A stretch of DNA of 64,000 bases, from positions 1,091,501 through 1,155,500 of the forward strand of contig NZ_PYSY02000002.1 of the NCBI RefSeq assembly GCF_003049685.1, read 5' to 3'. The stretch is from Brucella pituitosa (GTDB lineage: Bacteria; Pseudomonadota; Alphaproteobacteria; Rhizobiales; Rhizobiaceae). Made by a program: the position numbers and the translations under genes. The notes beneath the pieces were generated by a model. It saw only the letters and a program-made list of their open reading frames with translations. It was not told where the DNA came from and made no database searches. Position 1 is the first letter of the stretch. Every line of letters starts with the position of its first letter. Of this stretch, positions 17,665-26,013 are shown piece by piece.

Positions 17665-17687
17665 AAGCGAATAGTTCTTAAGACAGA

Positions 17688-17718
17688 AGAAGCCCCGCGC
17701 TATGCGTTCGGGGCTTCT
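17688..17718. terminator. Bidirectional terminator
   Basis: Arms AGAAGCCCCG and CGGGGCTTCT with an 11-base loop, followed by T residues on the plus strand and by a TCTGTCTT-type run on the minus strand. It ends the DhaL operon and overlaps the 3' end of the convergent phosphatidyltransferase gene. Confidence 0.85.
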
Positions 17719-18305
17719 TTCATTCCATTACGGATTCGCTTGATGACGGTGAGGATCAGAAGCGCACACAGCACCGGCTGCAACCAGAACATCCATTGCG
17801 GCAGAATGCCATCAATGGCAATCCAGGCACCAAGCACACCAAAGACCACAGCGCGGTCGCTCTTGCCCATCGGACCATCATAGCGGCGACTTGATCCAAG
17901 CGAGGTTGCCGTCACACCGACAAATTCGGTCAAGGTTGCGATAAAGATAATCGCGAAAATCCAGAGCGCCGAAAACGGTGCGATGATTGCAAAAGGCGCA
18001 TAGAGCGCCGCGTCGGAAATCACATCGCCGATTTCGTTGAGATAGGCACCCAGCATAGATTTCTGGCCATGCTCGCGCGCCAGCATGCCATCAACTGCAT
18101 TGAGCGCCATGCGCAGAAAAAGCCAGACCGGCACCAGCGCAAACCAGATCGCATTCCCGTTCAGCCCAAGAAACGCACCAAGAACAATTGAAACCAGTGC
18201 AGCTGCAATCGTGACCTGATTGGCCGTCACACCTTTTGCTGCAAGCTGCACGACAAGAGGTCTCAACAAGTTCTGGAAACGGGACTTAAGTTGATAAACA
18301 GACAT
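17700..18305 (-). CDS. CDP-alcohol phosphatidyltransferase, YnbA-like
   Basis: A 201-residue multi-pass membrane enzyme of the CDP-alcohol phosphatidyltransferase family, which joins a CDP-activated lipid to an alcohol. The family motif is present as NAVDGMLAR followed by GAYLNEIGDVISD. The first and third of the four normally conserved aspartates are asparagine here. From memory, E. coli YnbA has the same two substitutions, and the N-terminus MSVYQLKSRFQNLLRP also matches it. It is divergent from the ynbC-like gene. The substrate alcohol is unknown, and the Asn changes raise the question of how metal is bound. Confidence 0.88.
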   Translation of the reverse strand: MSVYQLKSRFQNLLRPLVVQLAAKGVTANQVTIAAALVSIVLGAFLGLNGNAIWFALVPVWLFLRMALNAVDGMLAREHGQKSMLGAYLNEIGDVISDAALYAPFAIIAPFSALWIFAIIFIATLTEFVGVTATSLGSSRRYDGPMGKSDRAVVFGVLGAWIAIDGILPQWMFWLQPVLCALLILTVIKRIRNGMKEAPNA

Positions 18306-18470
18306 AAGAAACTTTCGGGAAACTTTTGGAAATGACGATTATGTAGAAATCAGCTATTTGCGACCGGCCTTAGCTCGTTTATTCAAACATTCTATTCTAC
18401 TCAATAGTAATTGGGTCGAATAACCTGGAGTTCATCCCGAAAAATGGGAGAAGGCCTGTTGAGAGGAGAA

Positions 18471-20276
18471 ATGATGAGCCAGCGCACAGAATTGCCGGGG
18501 CATGAAGCGGCGTCACATCGTGAGCCGCAAGAATCCCATTTCGTCACCCATGACGGCACTTCGCTGTTCTATCGTTTCTGGCCTGCCCGCTCTGAAAAGC
18601 CGAAGGGCGTTATCGTTCTGCTACATCGCGGCCATGAGCATAGCGGACGTGTGAGCCATCTCGTCGATGAGCTTGGCCTTGATGATTATGCGTTCTATGC
18701 CTGGGATGCGCGCGGCCACGGAAACTCTCCGGGCGTGCGCGGCTTTTCGCCGTCCTTCGGCGCGTCGATCCGCGATCTTGATAGTTTCGTTGCCCATATC
18801 CGCAATGAAACCGGCGTAAGAAACGAAGACGTGGCGCTGATTGCGCAGAGCGTCGGCGCCGTTCTGGCGAGCGCATGGGTGCATGACTATGCGCCCAATA
18901 TCCGTGCGCTTGTCATGGCGTCGCCGGCCTTCGACATCAAGCTTTATGTGCCTTTCGCCAAAGAGGGCATCGCGCTTTGGCAAAAACTCAAAGGCACGTT
19001 CTTCGTCAATTCCTACGTCAAACCGCAGTTTCTGACCCATGATCGGGAGCGCATTGAATCCTATCGCACCGATCCGTTGATTACACGGCCAATCGCCTCG
19101 CATATTCTGCTTCAGCTTTATGAGGCGGCAAAGCGCGTGGTGGATGATGCGCGGGCGATTACCGTTCCGACACAGCTTCTCATTTCCGGCAGCGATTTTG
19201 TCGTGCGACCAACGCCACAGCATCGCTTTTTTGAGAACCTCGGCAGCCGCATTAAAGAGCGCCATGTGCTCAAAGGTTTTTACCATGACACGCTGGGTGA
19301 ACGGGATCGCAAACCGGCTCTCGCGCTGATCCACGATTTCATCGAGGCGCGTTTTGCGGAAGCACCACAACGCGCCGATCTGACGGATGCGCATATTGCA
19401 GGCCATACGCGCGATGAGGCTGACAAACTATCAAGCCCGCTACCGCTGCTTTCACCGCGCGGGCTTTATTGGGCGTCGACGCGCGCGTCTATCGGCTTTG
19501 GCTCGCTTTTGTCGGAAGGTCTGAAAGTTGGTCGCCGCACCGGTTTCGATTCAGGCTCCACGCTTGATTATGTCTATGAGAATGAAGCACGAGGCTTGGG
19601 CCCCGGCGGCAAGCTCATCGACAAGCAGTTTCTGGAAGCCATCGGCTGGCGCGGCATTCGCCAGCGCAAAGTGCATCTTGAGGAATTAATCAGACACGCC
19701 ATCAGGCGGCTTGAAAGCGAAGGTCGATCGACCAATATCCTCGACATTGCCTGCGGCCATGGCCGCTATGTGATTGATGCGGTGGTGCGTGCAGGCGAAT
19801 TGCCGGACAGCATTCATCTTCGCGATTACTCGCCGATCAATGTGCTGGCTGGCCGCAAGCTCATCAAGGATCGCGGTCTTGAAGCAATCGCTCATATGGA
19901 AGAAGGCGATGCGTTCAACGAGGAAAGTCTGGCAACTGTCACACCACAGCCAGACCTTGCGATTGTTTCGGGGCTTTATGAGCTTTTCCCGGACAATGCG
20001 CTCATTAACCGGTCGCTTTCGGGCCTCGCCCGTGTGCAGAAGCCGGGCTCACTGCTCATTTACACCAATCAGCCATGGCATCCGCAGCTTGAAATGATTG
20101 CGCGCGCGCTCACGTCACATCGCGGCGGTGAGGCATGGGTGATGCGCCGTCGCGCGCAAGGCGAAATGGATCAGCTCGTCGAAAAGGCGGGCTATCGCAA
20201 AATCGAACAGCGCACCGATCAATGGGGCATCTTTACCGTATCGATTGCCGAACGCATCGGAGACGCTGAAGCGTGA
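18471..20276 (+). CDS. Alpha/beta hydrolase-methyltransferase fusion, YnbC-like
   Basis: Starts at the ATG after GAGAGGAGAA (an adjacent ATG at 18474 is equally possible), about 601 residues. The N-terminal half is a lysophospholipase-type alpha/beta hydrolase: LLHRGHEHSGR, then ARGHGNSPG, and nucleophile elbow AQSVG (Ser127, with Ala in place of the first Gly). A catalytic Asp (SGSDFVV) and His (GFYHDTLGE) follow. The C-terminal half is a class I SAM-dependent methyltransferase with motif I ILDIACGHGRYV near residue 423. E. coli YnbC has the same architecture. It overlaps the next gene by four bases (GTGA). It probably acts on a glycerolipid made by the cluster. Confidence 0.88.
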   Translation: MMSQRTELPGHEAASHREPQESHFVTHDGTSLFYRFWPARSEKPKGVIVLLHRGHEHSGRVSHLVDELGLDDYAFYAWDARGHGNSPGVRGFSPSFGASIRDLDSFVAHIRNETGVRNEDVALIAQSVGAVLASAWVHDYAPNIRALVMASPAFDIKLYVPFAKEGIALWQKLKGTFFVNSYVKPQFLTHDRERIESYRTDPLITRPIASHILLQLYEAAKRVVDDARAITVPTQLLISGSDFVVRPTPQHRFFENLGSRIKERHVLKGFYHDTLGERDRKPALALIHDFIEARFAEAPQRADLTDAHIAGHTRDEADKLSSPLPLLSPRGLYWASTRASIGFGSLLSEGLKVGRRTGFDSGSTLDYVYENEARGLGPGGKLIDKQFLEAIGWRGIRQRKVHLEELIRHAIRRLESEGRSTNILDIACGHGRYVIDAVVRAGELPDSIHLRDYSPINVLAGRKLIKDRGLEAIAHMEEGDAFNEESLATVTPQPDLAIVSGLYELFPDNALINRSLSGLARVQKPGSLLIYTNQPWHPQLEMIARALTSHRGGEAWVMRRRAQGEMDQLVEKAGYRKIEQRTDQWGIFTVSIAERIGDAEA

Positions 20277-21586
20277 CCACGCAATTGACGGAGCTTGATG
20301 GTTTCTCGCGGCGGCCTGTGATCCACCGCGCAATCGCTTGGCTTCTGTTTCTTGGACCGTTTTTCTATCTGACCTATGGCACGGCCAACTGGCTCGCATC
20401 GCGGCAAGGTCATGTGCCGAACCTTGCTTTCGGATGGGAAAGCCAAGTTCCGTTCATCGCGTGGAGCATAGTTCCCTATTGGTCAGTGAATCTGTTTTAT
20501 GTGATAGCGCTCTTCGTCAATGACAGTCCGGAACAGGTGGACCGGCTGGCAAAGCGTTATCTCACCGCACAGATTATCGCGGTTCTTTGCTTCGTCGCTT
20601 TTCCGTTGACCGCAACCTTCGTAAAACCGGCAACAGCCGGTCTTCCGGGTTTCATGTTCGACTTGCTGGGCGGCTTCGACAAACCCTTTAATCAGGCGCC
20701 CTCGCTGCATATCGCGCTGTTGATCATCATCTGGGATCAGATGCGCCGCGTGATGGGCGATGTAATGCTTGTGGTCTGGCATGTCTGGTGTCTGCTGATC
20801 GGATTATCGGTGCTAACCACCTATCAGCATCACGCCGTCGATATTCCGGCAGGGGCTTTGCTGGGGCTGTTTGCGCTGTGGCTATTCCCGCGCAGCGGTC
20901 CTTCGCCTCTAGCAGAGTTTCAGTTCACATCAGACCCCAAAGCCAGAAGGATCGGGTTCTGTTATCTGGCGGGTGCAATCCTGTTTCTGGTGCTCGCCAT
21001 CCATGGCCTGACCATCACCGGCTATGCAGTTTTCTGGCTCTGGCCTGCAACTGCACTGGCCATCGTGGCGCTTGGCTATTTCGGTGCAGGTGCTGGCATT
21101 TTCCAGAAGCAGACAGATGGATCGGTCAGTCTCGCAAGCCGCTGGCTTCTTTGGCCCTACCGGTTTTTTGCCCGGCTGAATGTACGGTTCTGGACACACA
21201 AGCTGCCGCCGCATGTCGAGCTTGCCGACGGGGTGTTTCTCGGACGTTTTCCGAAAGCCGCAGAACTTTCTTCCTTTGCCGCCGTCATCGATCTTGCCGC
21301 TGAAATGGTGCCGCCATCCCATTCTATCGAATGGAAGAGTTTCGGCACGATTGATCTGATCGCGCCGTCATCCGAAAAAGTGCAACTGGCCTCCAATGCC
21401 GTTGAAGCAGCACGCCATCACGGCCCGGTTCTTGTCTGCTGCGCGCTTGGTTTTCAGCGTAGCGCAACGGTTGCGGTGGCGTGGTTCGTCTCTACTGGCC
21501 GTGTCGCCAATGCGCGAGAAGCCGAGGTGCTGATCCGCGCAAAAGGCTGGCCGGTGCATCTGCATTTGGCGGAGGAGCTGACATGA
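20273..21586 (+). CDS. PAP2 phosphatase-dual specificity phosphatase fusion, YnbD-like
   Basis: A 437-residue membrane protein from a GTG that overlaps the previous stop. The first two thirds are membrane spans with a PAP2-type lipid phosphatase layout: KPATAGLPG, PSLHIAL and HHAVDIPAG. The last third is a soluble dual-specificity/tyrosine phosphatase domain with the C-x5-R loop CALGFQRS (Cys390, Arg396). The same fusion occurs in E. coli YnbD. One protein could therefore dephosphorylate a lipid phosphate and a second phosphoester. It overlaps the next gene by four bases (ATGA), showing tight coupling. Confidence 0.87.
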   Translation: MTTQLTELDGFSRRPVIHRAIAWLLFLGPFFYLTYGTANWLASRQGHVPNLAFGWESQVPFIAWSIVPYWSVNLFYVIALFVNDSPEQVDRLAKRYLTAQIIAVLCFVAFPLTATFVKPATAGLPGFMFDLLGGFDKPFNQAPSLHIALLIIIWDQMRRVMGDVMLVVWHVWCLLIGLSVLTTYQHHAVDIPAGALLGLFALWLFPRSGPSPLAEFQFTSDPKARRIGFCYLAGAILFLVLAIHGLTITGYAVFWLWPATALAIVALGYFGAGAGIFQKQTDGSVSLASRWLLWPYRFFARLNVRFWTHKLPPHVELADGVFLGRFPKAAELSSFAAVIDLAAEMVPPSHSIEWKSFGTIDLIAPSSEKVQLASNAVEAARHHGPVLVCCALGFQRSATVAVAWFVSTGRVANAREAEVLIRAKGWPVHLHLAEELT

Positions 21587-22002
21587 ATTCTCCGGCAGCG
21601 TCCATAGCAATTGTTCTGCGCCGCAATGCCTTTCTCGGCATCGTTGTCGCCGTGGCTTTGCTTGCGGTCGTGCCCTTCATGCGCCCGGTGCATGATCTGG
21701 CCTTCTGGCTGATCTGGCCGCTTTTGTTGGTAAGCGCATTGATCGTGCTGGGTATCGCTGCGCATCTCCTGTTCGATGCAGCACTTTTCAAGCTGATCGC
21801 CGGTTCCGGTGAAACGGGCTTGGGTGAGGTAGACAGCATTCTTGAGCGCATGGGTTTGCGCTCCAATGACGGCGTGGTCCGTCCACTTGCAAAAAGGATA
21901 GAAGGCTCGCGACGCATCATGGGGCGTCTGCGGTTCTTCATGGGGCTGGGTATCGTACTTTTCATTCTGCTGGCCACGGTGCCATTGGGTCAGGGGCTGT
22001 AA
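21583..22002 (+). CDS. Small membrane protein in the ynb-like lipid operon
   Basis: A 139-residue protein starting in the stop of the preceding gene (ATGA). Two apolar helices occupy about residues 15-33 and 42-66, a soluble loop follows (GSGETGLGEVDSILERMGL), and a third helix lies near the C-terminus (GLGIVLFILLATVPLG). I do not recognise a named family. The overlaps on both sides place it in the lipid operon, where it could be a membrane partner of the phosphatase or acyltransferase. Confidence 0.75.
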   Translation: MNSPAASIAIVLRRNAFLGIVVAVALLAVVPFMRPVHDLAFWLIWPLLLVSALIVLGIAAHLLFDAALFKLIAGSGETGLGEVDSILERMGLRSNDGVVRPLAKRIEGSRRIMGRLRFFMGLGIVLFILLATVPLGQGL

Positions 22003-22003
22003 C

Positions 22004-22657
22004 ATGCGGGAACTGATCCGCCATCAGGTGCAATCGACGTTCGGTTCATTTCTGGCAATCCTGTCGCGCGGGATTACAGGCGTGCGGCCCATCTGGAGCG
22101 GCACCGGTCCGTCGCGCAATCAGCGCATCTATTTTGCCAACCATACAAGCCATGGCGATTTCATCCTGCTTTCTTCCTGTCTTGATCAGGAAGAACGCGC
22201 GCGTACCCGTGCTGTTGCAGGCGCCGATTACTGGCGGGGCAACCGCGTGCGTCAGTTCATGGCCGAAGTTCTGTTGCGCACCGTGCTTGTCGAACGCAAC
22301 TGGGTGGAACGCACGCAAGACCCGATGGAAGTGATGCTGAAAGCGCTGGCCGATGGTCATTCACTCATCATCTTTCCCGAAGGCACACGCAACATGACCG
22401 ATGAAGCGCTGCTACGCTTTCGTTCCGGCATCTACAATCTGGCGCTGGCGCGCCCCGATGTCGAACTGGTGCCGTGCTGGATCGAAAACATGTCGCGCGT
22501 GCTGCCCAAGGGCGCCATGCTGCCGGTGCCGCTTCTTTGCCGTGTCATTTTCGGTGCGCCGGTGCAGCTTGGCGAGGGTGAGGACCGCAAGGAATTTCTC
22601 GCCCGCGCCCGTCAGAGCCTTCTCGATATTCAGCCCCAGAATGGTAATCACTCATGA
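22004..22657 (+). CDS. Lysophospholipid acyltransferase (PlsC-type)
   Basis: A 217-residue acyltransferase of the 1-acylglycerol-3-phosphate acyltransferase family. The catalytic H-x4-D motif is NHTSHGD (His47, Asp52), and the phosphate-binding motif is FPEGTRN (Phe124-Asn130). It would transfer an acyl chain to a lysolipid or lysophosphatidate at the inner membrane. It lies between the small membrane protein and the CdsA-like gene and overlaps the latter by four bases, giving a plausible acylate-then-activate sequence. Confidence 0.9.
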   Translation: MRELIRHQVQSTFGSFLAILSRGITGVRPIWSGTGPSRNQRIYFANHTSHGDFILLSSCLDQEERARTRAVAGADYWRGNRVRQFMAEVLLRTVLVERNWVERTQDPMEVMLKALADGHSLIIFPEGTRNMTDEALLRFRSGIYNLALARPDVELVPCWIENMSRVLPKGAMLPVPLLCRVIFGAPVQLGEGEDRKEFLARARQSLLDIQPQNGNHS

Positions 22658-23583
22658 GTGAAACGACCCGATTATTCCTTGGCCTCATGGGCGTTCTGAT
22701 AACGGCAAGCGCCGTTGCCGGTGTTCTTTCATGGCGCGCGCCGAAGCCGCTTTCATCCACGCTGGTCAATCTCAATGCCCGCATCAAAGCATGGTGGATT
22801 ATGGTCGGCGCTATGTGTATCGCCTTCCTGTTCGGGAAGGGTGGCGTGATCGTGCTGTTTGCGCTGATATCGTTTGCCGCCCTGCGCGAATATGCGACGC
22901 TGACGCAGACACGACGCGCCGACCATCGCGTGCTGCTCGGCATGTTCCTGCTGGTCATTCCGGTGCAATATTATCTGATCTGGATTGACTGGTATGGGCT
23001 CTATTCCATCTTCATCCCGGTCTATTGCTTCCTCGCCATGCCGGTTCTGACAGCCCTTTCCGGGGACACGTCGCGCTTTCTGGAGCGTATCAGCGAGCAG
23101 CAATGGGGCATCATGCTCTCGGTCTATTGCATCAGCCATGTGCCAGCGCTGATGACACTGGACATTCCGGGCTTTGAAGGCAAAAAATTGCTGCTGATCG
23201 CGTTTCTGGTGGCCACCGTGCAGGGCAGCGATGTGCTGCAGTATATTTTCGGAAAGCTGTTTGGAAAACATCGCATCGCGCCCAGCATATCACCGTCCAA
23301 AACCTGGGAAGGGTTTGTCGGCGGTGTCGCGAGCGCCTCTCTTCTGGGAGCCGGTCTAGCCTGGCTGACGCCGTTTTCCCCTGTGCAGGCTGGCGCCCTT
23401 GCGGCCACATCATGCATCATGGGTTTCTTCGGTGGGCTTGTTGCCTCCGCCATCAAGCGCGATCGCGGCGTCAAGGACTGGGGCCATATGATCGAAGGAC
23501 ATGGCGGAATGCTCGACCGTGCCGACAGTCTCGTCTTCTCGGCGCCAGTGTTCTTCCACATTGTGCGCTACTTCTGGGCGTAA
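22654..23583 (+). CDS. Phosphatidate cytidylyltransferase, YnbB/CdsA-like
   Basis: A 309-residue polytopic membrane enzyme that would form CDP-diacylglycerol from phosphatidate and CTP. The CdsA signature is intact near the C-terminus: SAIKRDRGVKDWG followed by GHGGMLDRADS; SPSKTWEGFVGG lies about 50 residues before it. It is the last gene of the rightward lipid operon and would supply the CDP-lipid used by the YnbA-like transferase. Cells normally have a housekeeping CdsA, so this is probably a dedicated paralogue. Confidence 0.9.
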   Translation: MSETTRLFLGLMGVLITASAVAGVLSWRAPKPLSSTLVNLNARIKAWWIMVGAMCIAFLFGKGGVIVLFALISFAALREYATLTQTRRADHRVLLGMFLLVIPVQYYLIWIDWYGLYSIFIPVYCFLAMPVLTALSGDTSRFLERISEQQWGIMLSVYCISHVPALMTLDIPGFEGKKLLLIAFLVATVQGSDVLQYIFGKLFGKHRIAPSISPSKTWEGFVGGVASASLLGAGLAWLTPFSPVQAGALAATSCIMGFFGGLVASAIKRDRGVKDWGHMIEGHGGMLDRADSLVFSAPVFFHIVRYFWA

Positions 23584-23586
23584 CTC

Positions 23587-23604
23587 TCACATTCCCGAAT
23601 GTGA
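23587..23604 (+). terminator. Short inverted repeat after the lipid operon
   Basis: TCACATTC and GAATGTGA with two bases between them begin four bases after the cdsA-like stop. There is no clear T-run, so it is a weak terminator candidate at best. Confidence 0.35.
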
Positions 23605-23781
23605 CGAAACAAAGCCGCTGAAACCCCGGATACAGTAAAAACTTGTTACCCCGATTAGCAGGTCTTTATTTCGCGATGCCTTTTATGACCTTTAAGCCTT
23701 TCAGGGCGGGTTCCGTTTCGCCGGACTCGCTCTATCTGTTTGCCCGGATGGGAAATGCAAAAGAATTGAAAGGTTGAAACG

Positions 23782-24174
23782 ATGAAAAATGCAGGTATCT
23801 GCGCTTTTATTCTGGCATCGGTCACCGCAGGCAGCGCCATGGCGCAAGGCCAGGCCACACAGCAGATGACACCGGAAGCGCTCTATAAAGCAGCACAGAA
23901 CCAGCTGGGTATCGTCGAATATTGCAAGGACAAAGGCTTCGCGACACAGGACGACATCGACAGCCAGCAGTCCATCATGAAGATTATGCAGGCACCAGCC
24001 GACAAGTCTGGCCTTGAAGAAGCACAGGCGGCCGGCAAAAAGGGCGTTGTCCAGTCAATGGGTCAGGAAACCGACGTTGAAGACTATGCCAAGACGTCTG
24101 GCAAGAGCGTCGAGCCTTTCTGCCAGCAGATCACAACGGCCATCAAGCAGGCCGCGGCTCAGTTGCCGAAATAA
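23782..24174 (+). CDS. Small secreted or periplasmic protein
   Basis: A 130-residue protein with a signal peptide (MKNAGICAFILASVTAGSAMA, then Q). The mature part is mostly helical and polar, with two cysteines (EYCKDKGF and PFCQQITT) that could form a disulfide, and it ends QAAAQLPK. It resembles a small alphaproteobacterial family that databases label pore-forming ESAT-6 family protein; I recall this only loosely and would not infer pore formation from it. It appears monocistronic. Confidence 0.7.
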   Translation: MKNAGICAFILASVTAGSAMAQGQATQQMTPEALYKAAQNQLGIVEYCKDKGFATQDDIDSQQSIMKIMQAPADKSGLEEAQAAGKKGVVQSMGQETDVEDYAKTSGKSVEPFCQQITTAIKQAAAQLPK

Positions 24175-24331
24175 GGCTTTGCTCCTTTTGTCGCTGCGGT
24201 GGAGTGCTCTCCATCGTTGCGGCAAAACGGGAGTTGTAGGCGAAATGCAACAGCCCCCACTTAAGATGAGTTTATTGCTCATATATTATTGCGTTTAAAT
24301 AAGCGCGTAACTATGGTGCCGCCACGAAAAT

Positions 24332-24904
24332 GTGGTGCCCGCCGTGAACCAATCTGACAAATCCAATCTGACTTCGGCCTTTCCTCTGCAGGAAATCGCT
24401 GACATCGATGCCGCCATTACAGATTATTATGACGAACTGTGTCGTGCAGTCCGTCGGCGCGGACACGTATCTTCAAACGCCAACGAAATTGTTCATGATC
24501 TCTATGTAAGGCTCAAAGAGCGCAGGACCGACCTGGAAGGCAAGTCGTCGTTACGCGCCTTTCTAACACGCGCTGCGATTAATCTCGGTCTCGATCGGTT
24601 CCGGCGCGAACATTTTGAAGCGAAGCTGTTTTCCGGCACGGAAGAAGAGGCCGCAAACATTGTTAGCAGGGACGCAGACCCCGATCTGACATTGGATATG
24701 CCGCGACGCCTCGCCTGTCTGCGCGATGCGATCATGGAGTTGCCATTGCGCCAGCGCCGCGTTTTCATCGCAAACCGGATTGGCAACCTGCAACCCGACG
24801 AAATAGCCATACGCTTTGGAATTACTCGCAATATGGTGGACAGGCATCTCCGGAAAGCGCTTATATACTGCCTCATACGGCTCGACGAACTGGATCAGGC
24901 ATGA
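24332..24904 (+). CDS. ECF sigma factor, FecI-type
   Basis: A 190-residue sigma-70 family regulator. Region 2 is around residues 35-85 (NEIVHDLYVRLKER, then AFLTRAAINLGLDRFRR) and region 4 is around 125-180 (ELPLRQRRVFIANRIGN, then IAIRFGITRNMVDRHLRKAL). The start is uncertain, with GTG codons at 24332, 24335 and 24344 and no clear ribosome binding site. It overlaps the FecR-like gene by four bases (ATGA), and a TonB receptor with an STN domain follows. This is the standard layout for transcription triggered by an extracellular iron ligand. A hairpin (ATGAG/CTCAT, 24266-24282) lies upstream. Confidence 0.88.
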   Translation: MVPAVNQSDKSNLTSAFPLQEIADIDAAITDYYDELCRAVRRRGHVSSNANEIVHDLYVRLKERRTDLEGKSSLRAFLTRAAINLGLDRFRREHFEAKLFSGTEEEAANIVSRDADPDLTLDMPRRLACLRDAIMELPLRQRRVFIANRIGNLQPDEIAIRFGITRNMVDRHLRKALIYCLIRLDELDQA

Positions 24905-25887
24905 AGCGCGCGACCGTAAAAAAACTGGATAAGGCCGAGCGCCTCATCCAGGAACAGGCTGTCGATTGGCTGATGCAGCTTCAGGCTTCGCCCAAAGATA
25001 CGGCAATCGTCGAAGCTTGCGCACTCTGGCGCGCCAGCGATGCACGGCATGAGCTGGCATTTGCCAAAGCTTCACGCGTTTTCAGCGACACGCGCTTTCT
25101 GCTCCTTCAAGATACAGATTTCGCCCGAACCGCTGCCCGAAAGCCGCGTTATCCGGTGCGCGCGGCTTTAAGTTCCATGCTTTTATTTGGTGCTCTCGCA
25201 GGTGGTTTTATCGCTTACGACGGCCCGATGCGGCTGCGCGCAGATGCCATGTCGGCCAGCAACGAAATGCCGATCATCAAACTTGAGGATGGCTCGACCG
25301 TCCAGCTTAATGCAGGCTCGGCAATCGCTTTCGATATAACGGACAGCGAACGTCAGGTTCAGCTGCTTCGCGGTGAAGCCTATTTCATCGTCGCGCCAGA
25401 TCCACAGAGGCCATTCACGGTCAGAGCCGCCAATGGTGAGGTAACCGCGCTTGGCACCGAGTTTGACGTGAAGCTGAAAGACGGCGGTGCCGATGTGGTT
25501 GTCACGGAACATGCTGTTCAGGTACAGACCAGCGCCACGTCATCCGCCCTGAATCCGCTCGACATGCTTCAGCTTGAGCAGGGACACAGTGTCTTTTACG
25601 ACAATAAAAATGGCATTGGGCAGGTCGCCATGATCGATCCAGAACTCGCTGCATCGTGGCGTCGTGGCCGTCTGGTTTTTGAGAACCAACCTCTGGAACA
25701 TGTAGTCGAAGATATTGCACGCCACCTTCCCGGTCGGGTGATGATTGCGAGCAGCGATCTGGCCGAACGCCGGATTACCGGCACCTTCGATCTCTCTGCC
25801 CCATCGACAGCACTTGATGACTTTATCACAGCTTTCGATTTGAAGGTGGTGCGCGTGGGTTCATTGCTCACAGTGCTGCATAATTAA
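24901..25887 (+). CDS. FecR-type anti-sigma factor/signal transducer
   Basis: A 328-residue inner membrane protein that should relay the receptor state to the sigma factor upstream. The cytoplasmic N-terminus (DUF4880-like) covers about 1-80 (AVDWLMQLQASP). One transmembrane helix sits at about 90-106, and the periplasmic FecR domain starts near IKLEDGSTVQLNAGSAIAF and GEAYFIVAPDPQRPF. A C-terminal STN-like region (ITGTFDLSAPSTALDDFI) follows. Start codon overlap with the sigma gene implies balanced synthesis. Confidence 0.9.
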   Translation: MKRATVKKLDKAERLIQEQAVDWLMQLQASPKDTAIVEACALWRASDARHELAFAKASRVFSDTRFLLLQDTDFARTAARKPRYPVRAALSSMLLFGALAGGFIAYDGPMRLRADAMSASNEMPIIKLEDGSTVQLNAGSAIAFDITDSERQVQLLRGEAYFIVAPDPQRPFTVRAANGEVTALGTEFDVKLKDGGADVVVTEHAVQVQTSATSSALNPLDMLQLEQGHSVFYDNKNGIGQVAMIDPELAASWRRGRLVFENQPLEHVVEDIARHLPGRVMIASSDLAERRITGTFDLSAPSTALDDFITAFDLKVVRVGSLLTVLHN

Positions 25888-26013
25888 TTTTCTGCCGAAT
25901 GTCCCAAACATCTAATTTCATTCGTCCAGTCCATGAAAGGCAATTTGCGCAACCCGCGCGAGAGCCTCGGCACCAAAACGCCCAACGCCTTGAACGTTGA
26001 GACTGGAAACAAC

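Noticed and set aside
18431..18452. Possible fourth copy of the palindromic repeat (CATCCCGAAAAATGGGAG)
   Set aside because: Only one arm is present and it overlaps the leader of the ynbC-like gene; no matching second arm was found.
24186..24227. Imperfect hairpin after the small secreted protein gene
   Set aside because: Several mismatches interrupt the stem and no T-run follows, so I did not call it a terminator.
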